DNA of 64,000 bases from Pseudomonadota bacterium. GTDB taxonomy: Bacteria > Desulfobacterota > Binatia > Binatales > Binataceae. The translations under genes were made by a program, and so were the position numbers. Under the pieces are notes generated by a model. The model was not told where the DNA came from, searched no databases, and saw nothing but the letters and a program-made list of their open reading frames with translations. Positions 51,558 to 61,700 of the stretch are shown in pieces (positions within the stretch are counted from its first letter, which is position 1; each line of letters begins with the position of its first letter). The DNA lies in assembly GCA_021324855.1 (NCBI GenBank), contig JAJPIG010000021.1, forward strand, positions 124,001-188,000, given 5' to 3'.

Positions 51558-51610
51558 CAGGACTCATCGTTTTCGCATCCGTCGCTAGGAATGACCACTG
51601 TCCATCGTTA

Positions 51611-51625
51611 TCCTGAGCGAAGCGA
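51611..51625. repeat. Short TCCTGAGCGAAGCGA element, possibly a dispersed-repeat relic
   Basis: The 15-mer TCCTGAGCGAAGCGA lies in the 97-nt gap between cynS and the converging beta-helix gene. From memory it matches the core of a short intergenic repeat (TCATCCTGAGCGAAGCGAAGG-like) common in environmental bacterial genomes. Only one copy is seen at this site, and it may be degenerate. Confidence 0.35.
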
Positions 51626-51654
51626 GCCAACCGTAGCTAGGAGCGAACTCTCCG

Positions 51655-53040
51655 CTAGCCGGCGCAAAACGCGCTGATCGCCGACTGTAACGCCTTCACG
51701 TCGGGATAGCCCAGGGCAGATGCTGCCGCGGCGATGCCGCCATACTGTTGCGCCAGCGCGCTCACGCTCTTGCCTTTGCAGTCCGCTTCTCCCGGCGTCC
51801 CGGCAAACGCAGGAGCGGCGTCCTGGAACTCGTAGGCGCCGATGTCGCAGGCTGTTTCTCGGGCATCGGGACGCGGCGCTCCGCGCTGATCGATCGTGAC
51901 CGGATTCCCAGTGATATCGGTGCAATCGCCTGCGGCGTCGATCGCGACGCTGCCCTGGTTCAGCGCCATCGTTTCCGTCGCGCCGGGAGCGTTCAGCGCG
52001 AGCGCCCCAAGGTTAAGCTGTGTGGCGGTCACCTGCGTGAAGTTGATGCTGCCGCAGGTGCCGTCGCCGTCCAGGTTCGCTCCCAGCGCAGTCGGAGCGA
52101 ACGAACAATCGCCGCCCGAATTGCCCCCGATGATCGAGTTCTTCACCGTCGCGGCGCCGGAAATGCCGCCGCCGACGTAAGTGGCCGAGTTTCCAGAAAG
52201 AGTGCTGCTGCTGATCTCAAGCGCGCCGGAATTGAAGATGCCGCCGCCGTAGCCCGCGGAATTGCCCGAAAATGTGCTGTTGAGCAGCGAAGCTGTGTCC
52301 GAATTGAAAATCCCGCCGCCGAAATTGTCGGCGGAATTGCCCGAAAAAGTGCTGCCTACGATCGTCAACGTCCCGCTCTCATTGAACAGGCCACCACCGA
52401 AGTTGAACGCCGAGTTCTCCGAGATGGTGCTGTTACTGATCGCGACCGCGCCGCTCTCGCTGAAGATGCCGCCGCCGTAAATGAACGAGGTGTTGCCGGA
52501 GAGGGTGCTGTTATTCAGCAGAACCGTCCCGCCGGCGTTGAAGATGCCCGCGCCGTACCCGAACACCTGGTTGCCGGCGATGACGGTGTTGTTGAGCGTA
52601 ACGGCGCCACCTTCATTCAAGATGCCGCCGCCGAACCAGGCCGAACCGTTTTGGATCGTCAGGTTCTGGAACGTCACCGTAACGCCGCTGTCGATCGTGA
52701 AAACGGTGCCGGTTCCGCCGCCGTCCACCGCCGTGGCCGAGGCTCCTTGACCCTCGATCGTCAGATTCTGATTGACCACGATCCCGGACTCGCTATGAAC
52801 CGCATCGGTGATGCTGATGGTGTCGCCGCTGGCGGCGGCCGCGATCGCATCGGCGATCGTCGTGTAAGCGCATCCGCTGGCGCATACGGTCAAGGTCGCC
52901 GCGCGACCCGTCGCAGGCATCACCAGGGTGATGAAAAGCGGGACGAGTATTGAGGCGATTGCCGACCGCGCACTCGATCGTGAAGCGATTCGTTCGAAAG
53001 CGAGTTTCGCGAGTCTCAAACCGCGCGTTGGAAACCTCAT
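51655..53040 (-). CDS. Secreted right-handed beta-helix repeat protein
   Basis: A 461-residue exported protein. The signal peptide ends near residue 48 (ILVPLFITLVMPATGRAA). A pectin-lyase-like beta-helix follows, with at least seven units of about 25 residues built on GGGIxN/S-x-S-G and STxSGNSA (for example FGGGIFNSDTASLLNSTFSG). The pattern resembles the GGAI/FxxN repeats of polymorphic outer-membrane proteins. A choice-of-anchor-type section (VAIDAAGDCTDITGNPVTID and GAYEFQDA) follows, then a C-terminal Ala-rich, Cys-flanked segment. No catalytic residues are evident. The ATG at 53040 is preferred to the GTG at 53061. Confidence 0.85.
   Translation of the reverse strand: MRFPTRGLRLAKLAFERIASRSSARSAIASILVPLFITLVMPATGRAATLTVCASGCAYTTIADAIAAAASGDTISITDAVHSESGIVVNQNLTIEGQGASATAVDGGGTGTVFTIDSGVTVTFQNLTIQNGSAWFGGGILNEGGAVTLNNTVIAGNQVFGYGAGIFNAGGTVLLNNSTLSGNTSFIYGGGIFSESGAVAISNSTISENSAFNFGGGLFNESGTLTIVGSTFSGNSADNFGGGIFNSDTASLLNSTFSGNSAGYGGGIFNSGALEISSSTLSGNSATYVGGGISGAATVKNSIIGGNSGGDCSFAPTALGANLDGDGTCGSINFTQVTATQLNLGALALNAPGATETMALNQGSVAIDAAGDCTDITGNPVTIDQRGAPRPDARETACDIGAYEFQDAAPAFAGTPGEADCKGKSVSALAQQYGGIAAAASALGYPDVKALQSAISAFCAG
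52160..52640 (-). repeat. Tandem coding repeats of the beta-helix domain
   Basis: The stretch encodes successive GGGI-type coils with a period of about 75-84 bases. Several DNA units are nearly alike (for example CCGCCGCC-containing GGG codons and GAATTGCCCGA for SGNS). The units are degenerate rather than identical. Variation of copy number between strains would be expected. Confidence 0.75.
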
Positions 53041-53288
53041 CGAAGTAGCCTTTCCGAGCACGCGACGAGTGGTTGACGGCGTGCGGTTAAGCGGAGCCGC
53101 GCCGAGTCGGCGCTATTCGAATCGGCTGGATTTTCTTTGATTTCAGCCAAACGGTGATTATTGGCAGCAGATCGTATGCCAGTGGCAATGATGGGATTGG
53201 CCGATTTATTTGAGGCTTTGCTGTCGCGACGTATAAATCGCGGACAAATTGGCGTTGCTGATGTGCAACGGAACGAGGACGAAAGGAT

Positions 53289-54479
53289 TTACGCCTGCTC
53301 GATGTTCGAGGGCGGCGGGGGCGGTTGGCGGAACTGACTCTTGTCGTTGCCGAGCGCGATCCAGGCCTCGACCTCGCGTCGCTCGCGATCGAGGAAGCGA
53401 GCGATTGCCGCGCGCAGCCCGTCATGCGCAATGAAGTGCGCGCTTCGCGTCAGCGCAGGATTGAAACCGCGCAGCCATTTGTATTCGCCGCCCGCGCCTG
53501 GCTCGAAACGCGTGAGGCCATGCGCGATACAGTGCTCGATCGACGCGTAGTAGCAGACGTTGAAATGCAGGAAGCGCAGTTCCTCGAAGCATCCCCAATA
53601 ACGGCCGTACATCACGCCGGCCTTCTGCAGATTGAACGTCCCGGCGATTAACTTTCCGGCGCGATACGCCCCGATAAACGTCAGGTAGCGCCGGACGTGC
53701 TCGACGGCAAGCTCGAAGAACTTCGGCGTGAGGTACTGACGGCCCCAGTAGAGCTTGTCGATCGTCGAGCGATAGAGCTCGAACATCGGGCGGCACATCG
53801 ACTGCGCGATCTCATCGCCATGCATGATACGCAACTCGACCCCCTGCTCGCCAAGCGCGGCGCGCTCGTGGCGGATCGCCACGCGGCGCTTGTGTTTGAG
53901 TTCGCGCAGGTAATCGTCGAACGTCGTGAAGCCGCGGTTCTGCCAATGGTACTGATAGCCGAGGCGTGGCAGGTAGCCGAGCGCGCAGAGTGCCTCAGCC
54001 TCGTCCTCCTCGCAAAAATTGACGTGCGCGGAGGAGAGCTTGTTCTCGCTGCAGAGCGTCATCAGGGTGCGGCCGAGAATTGCGGCCATCAGCGGGCGAT
54101 TGACATCCGGCGCGGTCAGAAAGCGACGGCCGGTATGCGGCGTGAAGGGCACGCCCGCCAGCAGCTTCGGGTAGTAGCTGATGCCGGCGCGGTCAGCGCC
54201 GTCGGCCCATCCGTGATCGAACACGAACTCGCCCATGCTGTGGCTCTTGAGATAGACGGGACAGGCGGCGACCAGCCGTCGATTCTCGCGGATCGCGATG
54301 TGGCACGGACTCCATCCGGTTTTGCGGATCGCGCTGCCCGACTCTTCCATCGCGAAGAGCCAGTCCCAATCGACGAACGGTGAGTCCTCCGGGCGCAGCA
54401 GCGCGTTCCATTCCTCGCGATCGATCGCGCGGATGCTTTCGACGACCGCGATTTCCGGAGCTTTCGACGTGCGAGCCAT
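53289..54479 (-). CDS. FemAB-like acyltransferase (DUF482/GNAT)
   Basis: A 396-residue protein of the DUF482 (FemAB-like, peptidoglycan-biosynthesis-annotated) family. Signature blocks are the N-terminal EEWNALLRPEDSPFVDWDWL, HVNFCEEDEAEALCALGY, FDDYLRELKHKRRVAIRHER and the GNAT-like core GAYRAGKLIAGTFNLQKAGV with YYASIEHCIAHGLTRFEPGA. The biochemical substrate is not known. The Pro-rich C-terminus (RQPPPPPSNIEQA) is unremarkable. It is divergent from clpS across 140 nt. Confidence 0.85.
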   Translation of the reverse strand: MARTSKAPEIAVVESIRAIDREEWNALLRPEDSPFVDWDWLFAMEESGSAIRKTGWSPCHIAIRENRRLVAACPVYLKSHSMGEFVFDHGWADGADRAGISYYPKLLAGVPFTPHTGRRFLTAPDVNRPLMAAILGRTLMTLCSENKLSSAHVNFCEEDEAEALCALGYLPRLGYQYHWQNRGFTTFDDYLRELKHKRRVAIRHERAALGEQGVELRIMHGDEIAQSMCRPMFELYRSTIDKLYWGRQYLTPKFFELAVEHVRRYLTFIGAYRAGKLIAGTFNLQKAGVMYGRYWGCFEELRFLHFNVCYYASIEHCIAHGLTRFEPGAGGEYKWLRGFNPALTRSAHFIAHDGLRAAIARFLDRERREVEAWIALGNDKSQFRQPPPPPSNIEQA

Positions 54480-54619
54480 TGGGGATCGAGCTTAACCGCC
54501 GCATCGCGCGCGGCATAGAGGTTCAACGGCGCCTGTTTCAAGACTCGTCGCGCGGCGGCCTGATTTGCTATCCTGAAAAGCGGGCCGGGAGAGGATCAAC
54601 AACCGCAACCGGGGCAGTG

Positions 54620-54997
54620 ATGAAGGCGGACATGAGGCGAATCGATCCACGTGCCGCGATTGAAGACGGGAGCGGCGCAAACGGCAAAGGCGGCCAGGGC
54701 GGCATCGTCACCGAACGTCGCGCCAAGGAGCAGACCAAGACCAGGCGGCCACCGCTCTACAAGGTCATCTTGCTCAATGACGATTACACGCCGATGGAGT
54801 TCGTCGTCGACGTGCTCAAGGTGGTGTTCCACAAGCCGCATGCCGAAGCAACCCGCATCATGCTCTATGTGCATCAGAACGGGATGGGCGTCGCGGGCGT
54901 TTATCCGTACGAAATCGCCGAGACGCGGGTGCGCACCGTCGAAGAGCTCGCGCGGCAGCATGAATATCCTTTGAAGTGCGTGATGGAGAAGGCGTGA
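54620..54997 (+). CDS. clpS: ClpS adaptor for ClpAP
   Basis: Delivers N-degron substrates to ClpAP. The core starts near residue 45 with PPLYKVILLNDDYTPMEFVV and includes VFHKPHAEATRIMLYVHQNG and YEIAETRV, which carry the residues of the N-degron pocket. The start at ATG 54620 is my choice; other in-frame starts at 54617 (GTG) and 54632 exist, and the long upstream frame lies over the divergent gene. The N-terminal 40 residues are flexible, as usual in ClpS. clpA follows 36 nt downstream, the normal pair. Confidence 0.94.
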   Translation: MKADMRRIDPRAAIEDGSGANGKGGQGGIVTERRAKEQTKTRRPPLYKVILLNDDYTPMEFVVDVLKVVFHKPHAEATRIMLYVHQNGMGVAGVYPYEIAETRVRTVEELARQHEYPLKCVMEKA

Positions 54998-55033
54998 GTT
55001 CGGATTCCCGCCGGGCGTGGTTATAATAGAGCC

Positions 55034-57364
55034 ATGGCATCTCCCGGAGTGATGATCAGCCGCGAGCTGCAGATCACGCTTCAGCTTGCGATGACCGAGG
55101 CGGCGAATCGCCGCCATGAATACGTCTGTTTGGAGCATCTGCTGTACGCGATGCTCCACGATGTGACCACCAGCAACATCCTGCGCAATTGCGGGGCCGA
55201 TCTCGAAGGCCTCAAGCGCAAGCTCCTGCAGTATCTCGACCACGAGCTCGAGCGGCTGCCGCAATCCGAGAAGGTTGCGCCGCGCTACGCGCTCGGTGTG
55301 CAACGCGCCTTGCAACGCGCGGCGCTGCACGTGCAGTCCGCGGGCCATCAGGAGATCACCGGCGGCAACGTGCTGGTGGCGATGTTTCACGAGAACGAAT
55401 CGCACGCCGTCTACCTGCTCAACCAGGACGGCGTGACGCGCTTCGACGTGATCAATTTCATCTCGCACGGCGTCTCGAAGATCGGCGCCGATGACGGCGA
55501 TGAGGGACGCGAGGCGGCGGGCGCCGAGCGCGAGGAAGGCGAGGGCGAATCCGAGCATGAGGACGACGAGGGCGAGCGCAAGGTGTCGCCGGCCAAGGCC
55601 CTGCGCACCTATGCAATCAATTTGACCGAGCGGGCGGCGAAGAATCAGATCGATCCGCTGGTCGGACGCAAGCGGGAGATTGAGCGCGCGATCCATATAT
55701 TGCTGCGCCGCCGCAAGAATAATCCGGTGTTCGTCGGCGAGGCGGGAGTCGGCAAGACGGCGCTGGCCGAGGGCCTCGCGCTCGCGGTGCACAATGGCGA
55801 CGTTCCTGCGGCCCTGAAGGACGTGCAGATTTACGCGCTTGATATGGGCGCGCTGCTGGCCGGCACGCGCTTTCGCGGCGATTTCGAGCAGCGTCTGAAG
55901 GCGGTGATCAAGGCCGCGACTGCCGATCGGCGCTGCATCCTGTTTATCGATGAGATCCACACGATCGTGGGCGCGGGATCGGCCTCGGGCTCGACGATGG
56001 ACGCTTCGAATTTGCTCAAGCCGGCGCTGGCCTCGGGCGAACTTCGATGCATCGGGTCGACCACCTATCAGGAATACAAACGTTCATTCGAGCGCGACAA
56101 GGCGCTGGCGCGCCGTTTCCAGCGCATCGACGTGGCGGAACCGACGCAGGACGAGGCGGTCCAGATCCTGCACGGGCTCAAGAGCTACTACGAGAAGCAT
56201 CATAACGTGCGCTACACGTCCGCCGCGCTACGCGCCGCGGTCGAGCTTTCGGCGCGGTACATCAACGATCGTTATCTGCCGGACAAGGCGATCGACGTGA
56301 TGGACGAGGCGGGCGTCGCGGCGCATCTGCGCGCCCGGCATGGCGAGACCGTCACCGTCGGGCTACGTGATTCCGAGCGCACGGTCGCGCGGATGGCGAA
56401 GATTCCGGAGCGCACGGTCTCGGCCTCGGATCGGACGCGGCTGCAGAATCTCGACACCGAGCTCAAGGCGGTGGTGTTCGGACAGGACAGCGCCATCGAT
56501 GCGGTCGCGCGCGCAATCAAGCTCGCGCGCTCGGGTCTGTCGCATCCGGACCGTCCGGTCGGCGCATTCCTGTTCGCCGGTCCCACCGGGGTCGGCAAGA
56601 CCGAAGTGGCGAAACAACTCGCGCGCGTGATGGGCGTGGAGTTCGTGCGCTTCGACATGAGCGAGTACATGGAGCGCCATACCGTTTCGCGGCTGATCGG
56701 CGCGCCTCCGGGGTACGTCGGGTTCGACCAGGGCGGGCTGCTCACCGACGCGATCAACAAGACGCCGCATTGCGTGCTGCTGCTTGATGAGATCGAGAAG
56801 GCGCACCCGGACGTGTTCAACATCCTGCTGCAGGTGATGGATCACGCGACGCTGACCGACAATAACGGCCGCAAGTCGGATTTCCGTAACGTCACGTTGG
56901 TGATGACCACCAACGCCGGCGCGTTCGAGCTGGCCCGCAATCTGATCGGTTTCGGCAAGGGCGTTGAGAGCGGCAATCCGCGCGCGGTCATCGACAAGAT
57001 GTTCGCGCCCGAATTCCGCAATCGGCTTTCGGCGATCATCGAGTTCGCGCCGCTGAGCCCGCTCACGATGGAGCGCGTGGTCGACAAGTTCCTGGGCGAG
57101 CTTTCCGATCGATTGAAGCCGCAGAAGGTGACGCTCGAGGTTTCGCCGGCGGCGCGCAAATGGCTCGCCGAGCACGGCTACGATACTCGCTTCGGGGCAC
57201 GTCCGCTGAGTCGCCTGATCGAGAACGAGATCTCGCGCCACCTCGCCGACGAAGTGCTGTTCGGACGCCTCGCGAAAGGCGGCAAGGTCGCGATCGGCGT
57301 CGCCGACAACAAACTGACGTTCGAGTTCACCGGAGCGGAAGCGCCCGCGCCGGCGGCGAGCTGA
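55034..57364 (+). CDS. clpA: ATP-dependent Clp protease ATP-binding subunit ClpA
   Basis: AAA+ unfoldase for ClpP. The 776-residue product has the N domain ([20 protein letters not shown]), an acidic linker near residues 155-185 ([17 protein letters not shown]) and the first AAA+ with GEAGVGKT near residue 236. The second has GPTGVGKT near residue 516. The ClpP-docking IGF loop is in [10 protein letters not shown]. It lacks the long coiled-coil middle domain, which separates it from ClpB. clpP is not in the window. The clpS neighbour supports the identification. Confidence 0.96.
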   Translation: MASPGVMISRELQITLQLAMTEAANRRHEYVCLEHLLYAMLHDVTTSNILRNCGADLEGLKRKLLQYLDHELERLPQSEKVAPRYALGVQRALQRAALHVQSAGHQEITGGNVLVAMFHENESHAVYLLNQDGVTRFDVINFISHGVSKIGADDGDEGREAAGAEREEGEGESEHEDDEGERKVSPAKALRTYAINLTERAAKNQIDPLVGRKREIERAIHILLRRRKNNPVFVGEAGVGKTALAEGLALAVHNGDVPAALKDVQIYALDMGALLAGTRFRGDFEQRLKAVIKAATADRRCILFIDEIHTIVGAGSASGSTMDASNLLKPALASGELRCIGSTTYQEYKRSFERDKALARRFQRIDVAEPTQDEAVQILHGLKSYYEKHHNVRYTSAALRAAVELSARYINDRYLPDKAIDVMDEAGVAAHLRARHGETVTVGLRDSERTVARMAKIPERTVSASDRTRLQNLDTELKAVVFGQDSAIDAVARAIKLARSGLSHPDRPVGAFLFAGPTGVGKTEVAKQLARVMGVEFVRFDMSEYMERHTVSRLIGAPPGYVGFDQGGLLTDAINKTPHCVLLLDEIEKAHPDVFNILLQVMDHATLTDNNGRKSDFRNVTLVMTTNAGAFELARNLIGFGKGVESGNPRAVIDKMFAPEFRNRLSAIIEFAPLSPLTMERVVDKFLGELSDRLKPQKVTLEVSPAARKWLAEHGYDTRFGARPLSRLIENEISRHLADEVLFGRLAKGGKVAIGVADNKLTFEFTGAEAPAPAAS

Positions 57365-57442
57365 CCACGAGCGTTGCGTTGCCCACTCGGGCGCGTTGCC
57401 TTATTGTCGAATCAGGAGAGCACGGGAACCTGAGGACCCGGT

Positions 57443-58033
57443 GTGGCAGCCGCACTTAACACGCCCAACCTGCTGAGCATCGCCCGCATCGCGACGGCGC
57501 CGATACTGGTCTATCTGCTGCGTTTCACCGGACCGACCGCGGCCCTGATGGCGGCGGTGGTGTTTTTCTTCGCGACCATCAGCGACCTGCTCGACGGCTA
57601 CATCGCGAGGAGCTACGGCACGGGCACGACGCTCGGCAAGTTTCTCGATCCGCTGGCGGACAAGATCGTGGTGACCGCGGTGCTGATCATGCTGGCTGGG
57701 ATGGCGCGGACGCCGCACGTGCCGGCCTGGATCGTGGTGGTGCTGGTGACGCGCGAGATTATGGTGACGGGGCTGCGCGCGGTTGCCGCCGCCGATGGCC
57801 GGGTAATCGCGGCGGGCGAGCTGGGGAAATACAAAATGGCGCTGCAGGCGGTCGCCATCCAGGGGTTGCTCATCCATTACACTTACTTCCACATCAACTT
57901 CTTCGCCGCCGGGATGTTCCTGCTCTGGATCGCGACCATCGTGAGCGTCTGGTCGGGCGTCGACTATTATGTGAAGACCTTCGCGATGCTCCGGCCGGCG
58001 TCGGCGCCGCCGAGCAAGCGGGCCGCGATTTGA
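57443..58033 (+). CDS. pgsA: CDP-diacylglycerol-glycerol-3-phosphate 3-phosphatidyltransferase
   Basis: Commits CDP-diacylglycerol to phosphatidylglycerol synthesis in the inner membrane. The 196-residue protein shows the CDP-alcohol phosphotransferase motif DG-x2-AR-x8-G-x3-D-x3-D within LDGYIARSYGTGTTLGKFLD and PLADK, plus about five membrane segments. NTPNLLSIARIATAPILVYL is the family's first helix. It starts with GTG at 57443. The last codons overlap the -35 element of the tRNA-Gly promoter. Confidence 0.92.
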   Translation: MAAALNTPNLLSIARIATAPILVYLLRFTGPTAALMAAVVFFFATISDLLDGYIARSYGTGTTLGKFLDPLADKIVVTAVLIMLAGMARTPHVPAWIVVVLVTREIMVTGLRAVAAADGRVIAAGELGKYKMALQAVAIQGLLIHYTYFHINFFAAGMFLLWIATIVSVWSGVDYYVKTFAMLRPASAPPSKRAAI

Positions 58034-58058
58034 CATCAAGGCGTGGGGCCGATAAAAA
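58030..58058 (+). promoter_or_regulatory. Sigma70-type promoter of tRNA-Gly
   Basis: A perfect TTGACA (58030-58035), a 17-bp spacer and TAAAAA (58053-58058, 4 of 6 to the -10 consensus) lie upstream of tRNA-Gly. The expected start site near 58065 leaves a leader of about 20 nt. The -35 overlaps the end of pgsA. Confidence 0.6.
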
Positions 58059-58084
58059 AATTGCTTCCGACGTGATCGGGACGA

Positions 58085-58160
58085 GCGGGTGTAGCTCAGT
58101 TGGTAGAGCGTGTGCTTGCCAAGCACAAGGTCGTCGGTTCGAAACCGATCACCCGCTCCA
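58085..58160 (+). tRNA. tRNA-Gly (GCC)
   Basis: The acceptor GCGGGTG pairs with CACCCGC. The D arm is TAGCTCAGTTGGTAGAGC. The anticodon arm TGTGC-TTGCCAA-GCACA carries GCC. The T arm is CGTCGGTTCGAAACCGATC-like. The discriminator T is right for Gly, and the CCA end is encoded (58158-58160). It lies between pgsA and a zinc-ribbon gene. I see no integrase or att duplication in the following 190 nt. Confidence 0.97.
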
Positions 58161-58351
58161 GCATTCTCGCCGCTAATTCTTTATAGAAAATCAGTATTTT
58201 TTAGGTCTCAACTCAATTTGAGTGGTTCGGCACGGGCTTAAACGCAGTCCCCGTTTGTGATTGCAGGGGGCAGGCTGCCAACCTTTCTCAACTCCCTTGA
58301 CGCTCGAAGCCGGGGTAAGTAACCCTCTTCATCCGCGGCCGTGAGGAGGGG

Positions 58352-58759
58352 ATGACGATGGTGAGAGTCAAATCGGCTGTAGCTCCTTCATGTCCGCGAT
58401 GCGGCGCAGCAGCGCTGTTTCCGAACGCGCGCTTCTGTGGGCATTGCGGCGCGAGCCTAGCGGAAACCAAATCGGAGTTGCCCGAATGGCAGCGGCCGGC
58501 GCCGGCCCGATACTCGCACGTCTCGATGGCGCGGATGGCGCTTTCGTGCCCGGAATGCGGCGAGCCGATGCGCTTCGGGTTTCGCCACGTATGCCGGCGC
58601 TGCGGCGCGCGTCTGGTCATGGTGCCGCGCCTGTTCCATCCGAACCACTTCCGGGTTTACGTCGCGGGGCCGCGCGCCGCGCTGGCCGATCTCGCGGTCG
58701 AATTAGTAGGATGGATAATCGTGCTCGCCGTGGTCGGCGCGTTCATGGCGCTGCTCTGA
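58352..58759 (+). CDS. Double zinc-ribbon membrane protein
   Basis: A 135-residue protein, or 133 if the second ATG at 58358 is used (GAGGAGGGG at 58343-58351 fits either). Two zinc ribbons are evident: CPRCGAAALFPNARFCGHCG near the N-terminus and CPECGEPMRFGF with CRRCG in the middle. The C-terminus is a single hydrophobic helix (LVGWIIVLAVVGAFMALL), so the ribbons probably face the cytoplasm from a tail anchor. No named family beyond zinc ribbon is recognised. It converges with the S53 gene with a 21-nt gap. Confidence 0.75.
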   Translation: MTMVRVKSAVAPSCPRCGAAALFPNARFCGHCGASLAETKSELPEWQRPAPARYSHVSMARMALSCPECGEPMRFGFRHVCRRCGARLVMVPRLFHPNHFRVYVAGPRAALADLAVELVGWIIVLAVVGAFMALL

Positions 58760-58780
58760 GTGGGAATCGTTGGGCTGCCG

Positions 58781-61700
58781 TCACTTAACCGTGCCCATCA
58801 GCTTGACCGGCTGCGGACTCCTGAGCGCGTCATCGCCGATCGTCAGCGTGCCGGGCGCCTTGCCCGCCGTATTCGGGGCGTTGAAAGTTATCGTGACCTT
58901 GCAGACGCCGTGCGCCGCCAGCGAGCCGACGCAATTCTGGCTCGCCGCATAGGGTCCACTCGTTCCGATACTCTGGATATCCATCGCGATCGGATTCGGG
59001 TTGCGCAACGTGACCAGCCTGGTCGGAGTACTGCCCGGCGGGACCTTGCCGAAATTGAGCGCACGCGGTTCGATAAAGATCGCGCCCTGGCGTCCGATCC
59101 CGCGCAGCGCAACTTCCTCATCGCCATTGACTGCGTCGCTGCCAATCTGGAGCCAGGCGAAATGCGGGCCGGGTGAGTCGGGCTTGAAGGTCAGCGTGAC
59201 CTTGCATGTTGCGCCCGGCTGCAACGTCCCGAGACAATTCTGGGAAGCGATATACGAGCTGTCGGTGGCGGCGAGCGATTGAATCGTGATCGGTAAATCC
59301 TGCGCCTTGTTCTTTGGATTGACCAGTGTCACGACCTGCGCGGGACTGGTCTTGCCTTCCGTGCCGAGCACGACCTCGGTCGGGAACTGCAACGCGCCGG
59401 GCTTGATCGTCAGCGCGGCGAGCACCGTGGGCGGCGGCGGAGGTCCGGCCTCGACCACATTGAACCCGGTCGAAGTTGTCGAAGGCGCGAGCGAACCATT
59501 GCCGGCGAACGACGCCGTCAGCGACTCGAAGCCGGTTGCGGGCGGCGTGAGCTGACAGCTCGCGAGCCCCTGCGCATTGGTGACCGCCGAGCAGCTCTCC
59601 GAGCCCATCGTGAAGGTCAGCGTCTGACCGGAGACGGCGACCGGCGGCGATGCGCTCACGTCGGTGAGCGCGGCAGCCGCGCTGAACGTGATGCCGGCAT
59701 TGCCCGCCGTCGGACTCGGATTGAGGCTGACGGCGGTGACGTGCTTACCCGCGAACCAAGTTACGACCGCGTTACCCGAGGCGAGCGTCGTCTGCTGGCT
59801 ATTGATCGTGACCGTGGCGGACGCCGTGATGCTGTCGTTGCCGGTAAAGAAGCCTGTGTAAGTGAATGAGGCCTGGCCGTTCGCGTCGGCGTGGACCATG
59901 CCGGTGTGCGGATTCGCGCCCGCAACGGTGAAAAAGATCGGCGTGCCCGCCGGCGAGGCGACGTTATTCAGCGTCGCTGTGAAGGTCAGCGAGGAGCCCT
60001 GCGCGGGCGAGGGCGCGACGCTGGTGGGCGTGATTCCGAGCGCCGGCGCCGTGTTCGGCGTTGCCAGCGCGAGGCAACTTCCATCTGACTTGCTAACCCG
60101 GATCACGCGATCGGTCTGCGTCGCGTAGAGGCATCCGTCGGGTCCGACGGTCACGAAGTCGCCGCGCGAGCCGCCGCTGTAAATCTGCGTGGTCGCCATC
60201 GAGCTGGTATCGATCTTGGTGATGCTGCCGTTGTTGGCGTTGACGTAAAGCGTCGGATGAGTCGGATCGCCCGGATTCGGCGCGAGCGCGATTCCATCGG
60301 CCGTCGGTACGGCGACCAACTGCGTCACGGTGCCCGGATTCTGGCTGTTGGTGCCTGTGATGCTGTCGACTTCGCCGTTCACCGCAGCATACAGAGTGCC
60401 GTCGGAGGCGAACGCCAGTCCATCACCGTCGATGTTGGAAACATAGGTCGACAGCGTGCCGCTGCCGGAGGCGAAATTGGAAAGGCGAAACAACGCGCTG
60501 CCGTTAGCGTCGAACAGGTCGCCGCTCAGGGGATCGACGGCCAGCGAAGTCGGGCATGACGGCGATGAGAGTGATCGTAAGACCGTGGCGTTGGTGGGAT
60601 CGATCTGCGCGATAGTGCTCAAGTCAGCGCAGAAAGGGCCCGCCTTGCCCGTCGCATAGAGCGAACCATCCTGCGTAAAAGCAAGTCCGGTCAGGCCGCC
60701 GCCGCCGAAGACGGGCGCCGTACCAACCTGATGGCCTGGGTCGGCGGCGCCGCCCTGCGGAGGGAACTTGTAGAGCACACCGGTGGTGTAATTGCCGACC
60801 AGCAGATTGCCCTGCGCATCGAAGGCGAGGCCGATCGGTCCGATGCAGTTGCCGGAATTAAACTGAAAGCCGCTCGCGAAGGTCGAGACCGCATATCCGG
60901 TGGCGGCAGTGCCCAGCCCAATCGAGCAGGGCGGCTGACTCGGCGCATTGGTGAAATCGACGACCGCGTTGCCCGGCACCGGCAGGTTGCCATCGGTGAT
61001 GTCGGTCGCGGTATAGGTGACATTCTCCTGCACTATGTCAGTCGCGGTGAAGGTCACGGTGCCAGTTCCATCGGTGGTGCCGGTGCTGCCGGAGATTATC
61101 GAGCTGGCGTTACCCTCGGCGATCCCGACCTGCTTGCCAGGTGTGGGATTGCCTTTGGCATCGACCAGCTTGACCGTGATCGTGGTGGTGTTCGTGCCGT
61201 TGGCAGTTACCGTCGTCGGGTTGGCCGTAATCGAGCCGGCGGCCGCGGGTGGCGCGATGAAACCGATCGTCGCTTGCTGCGTCAGGGTGGTTCCATCGCC
61301 GACGGCGGTCAGCGTTACCGCTTCGAGGGTCGCGTCGCTGACTGTGAAGACCGCGTTGCCATTGGAGTCGGAAACTGCACTGGCCGGCGTGATTTTCGCG
61401 TTGGCGCCGGCATTACCGGTGAGGGTGACGGTCTTGCCGCTGACGAGGTGACCATTCGCGTCGCGCAGCGTGACGACTACGTAACCCTGCGTTGCACCGT
61501 CATCGGGTAGAATCAACGGGAAGCCGGGACCGAGCGGTGACGGGCCGACTTCGGACATCGATGCGTCGACCGCCCCGACGCTTTGACCGCTCAGCTTCAG
61601 AAGGATCGCATCGATGTCGGGCGAGCCGAGTCCGACATGCGAGAAATCGCTGCCCATCGAGGTCGCATCGTGGAAGGCGGCAGTGTTGGCGAGCGGATAG

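Noticed and set aside
52160-52640. CRISPR array
   Set aside because: The periodicity comes from degenerate coding repeats of a beta-helix protein, with no constant direct repeat and unique spacers, and no cas genes.
58161-58351. Integration site downstream of tRNA-Gly
   Set aside because: I looked for a duplicated tRNA 3' end and an integrase; neither is present, so no genomic island boundary can be claimed.
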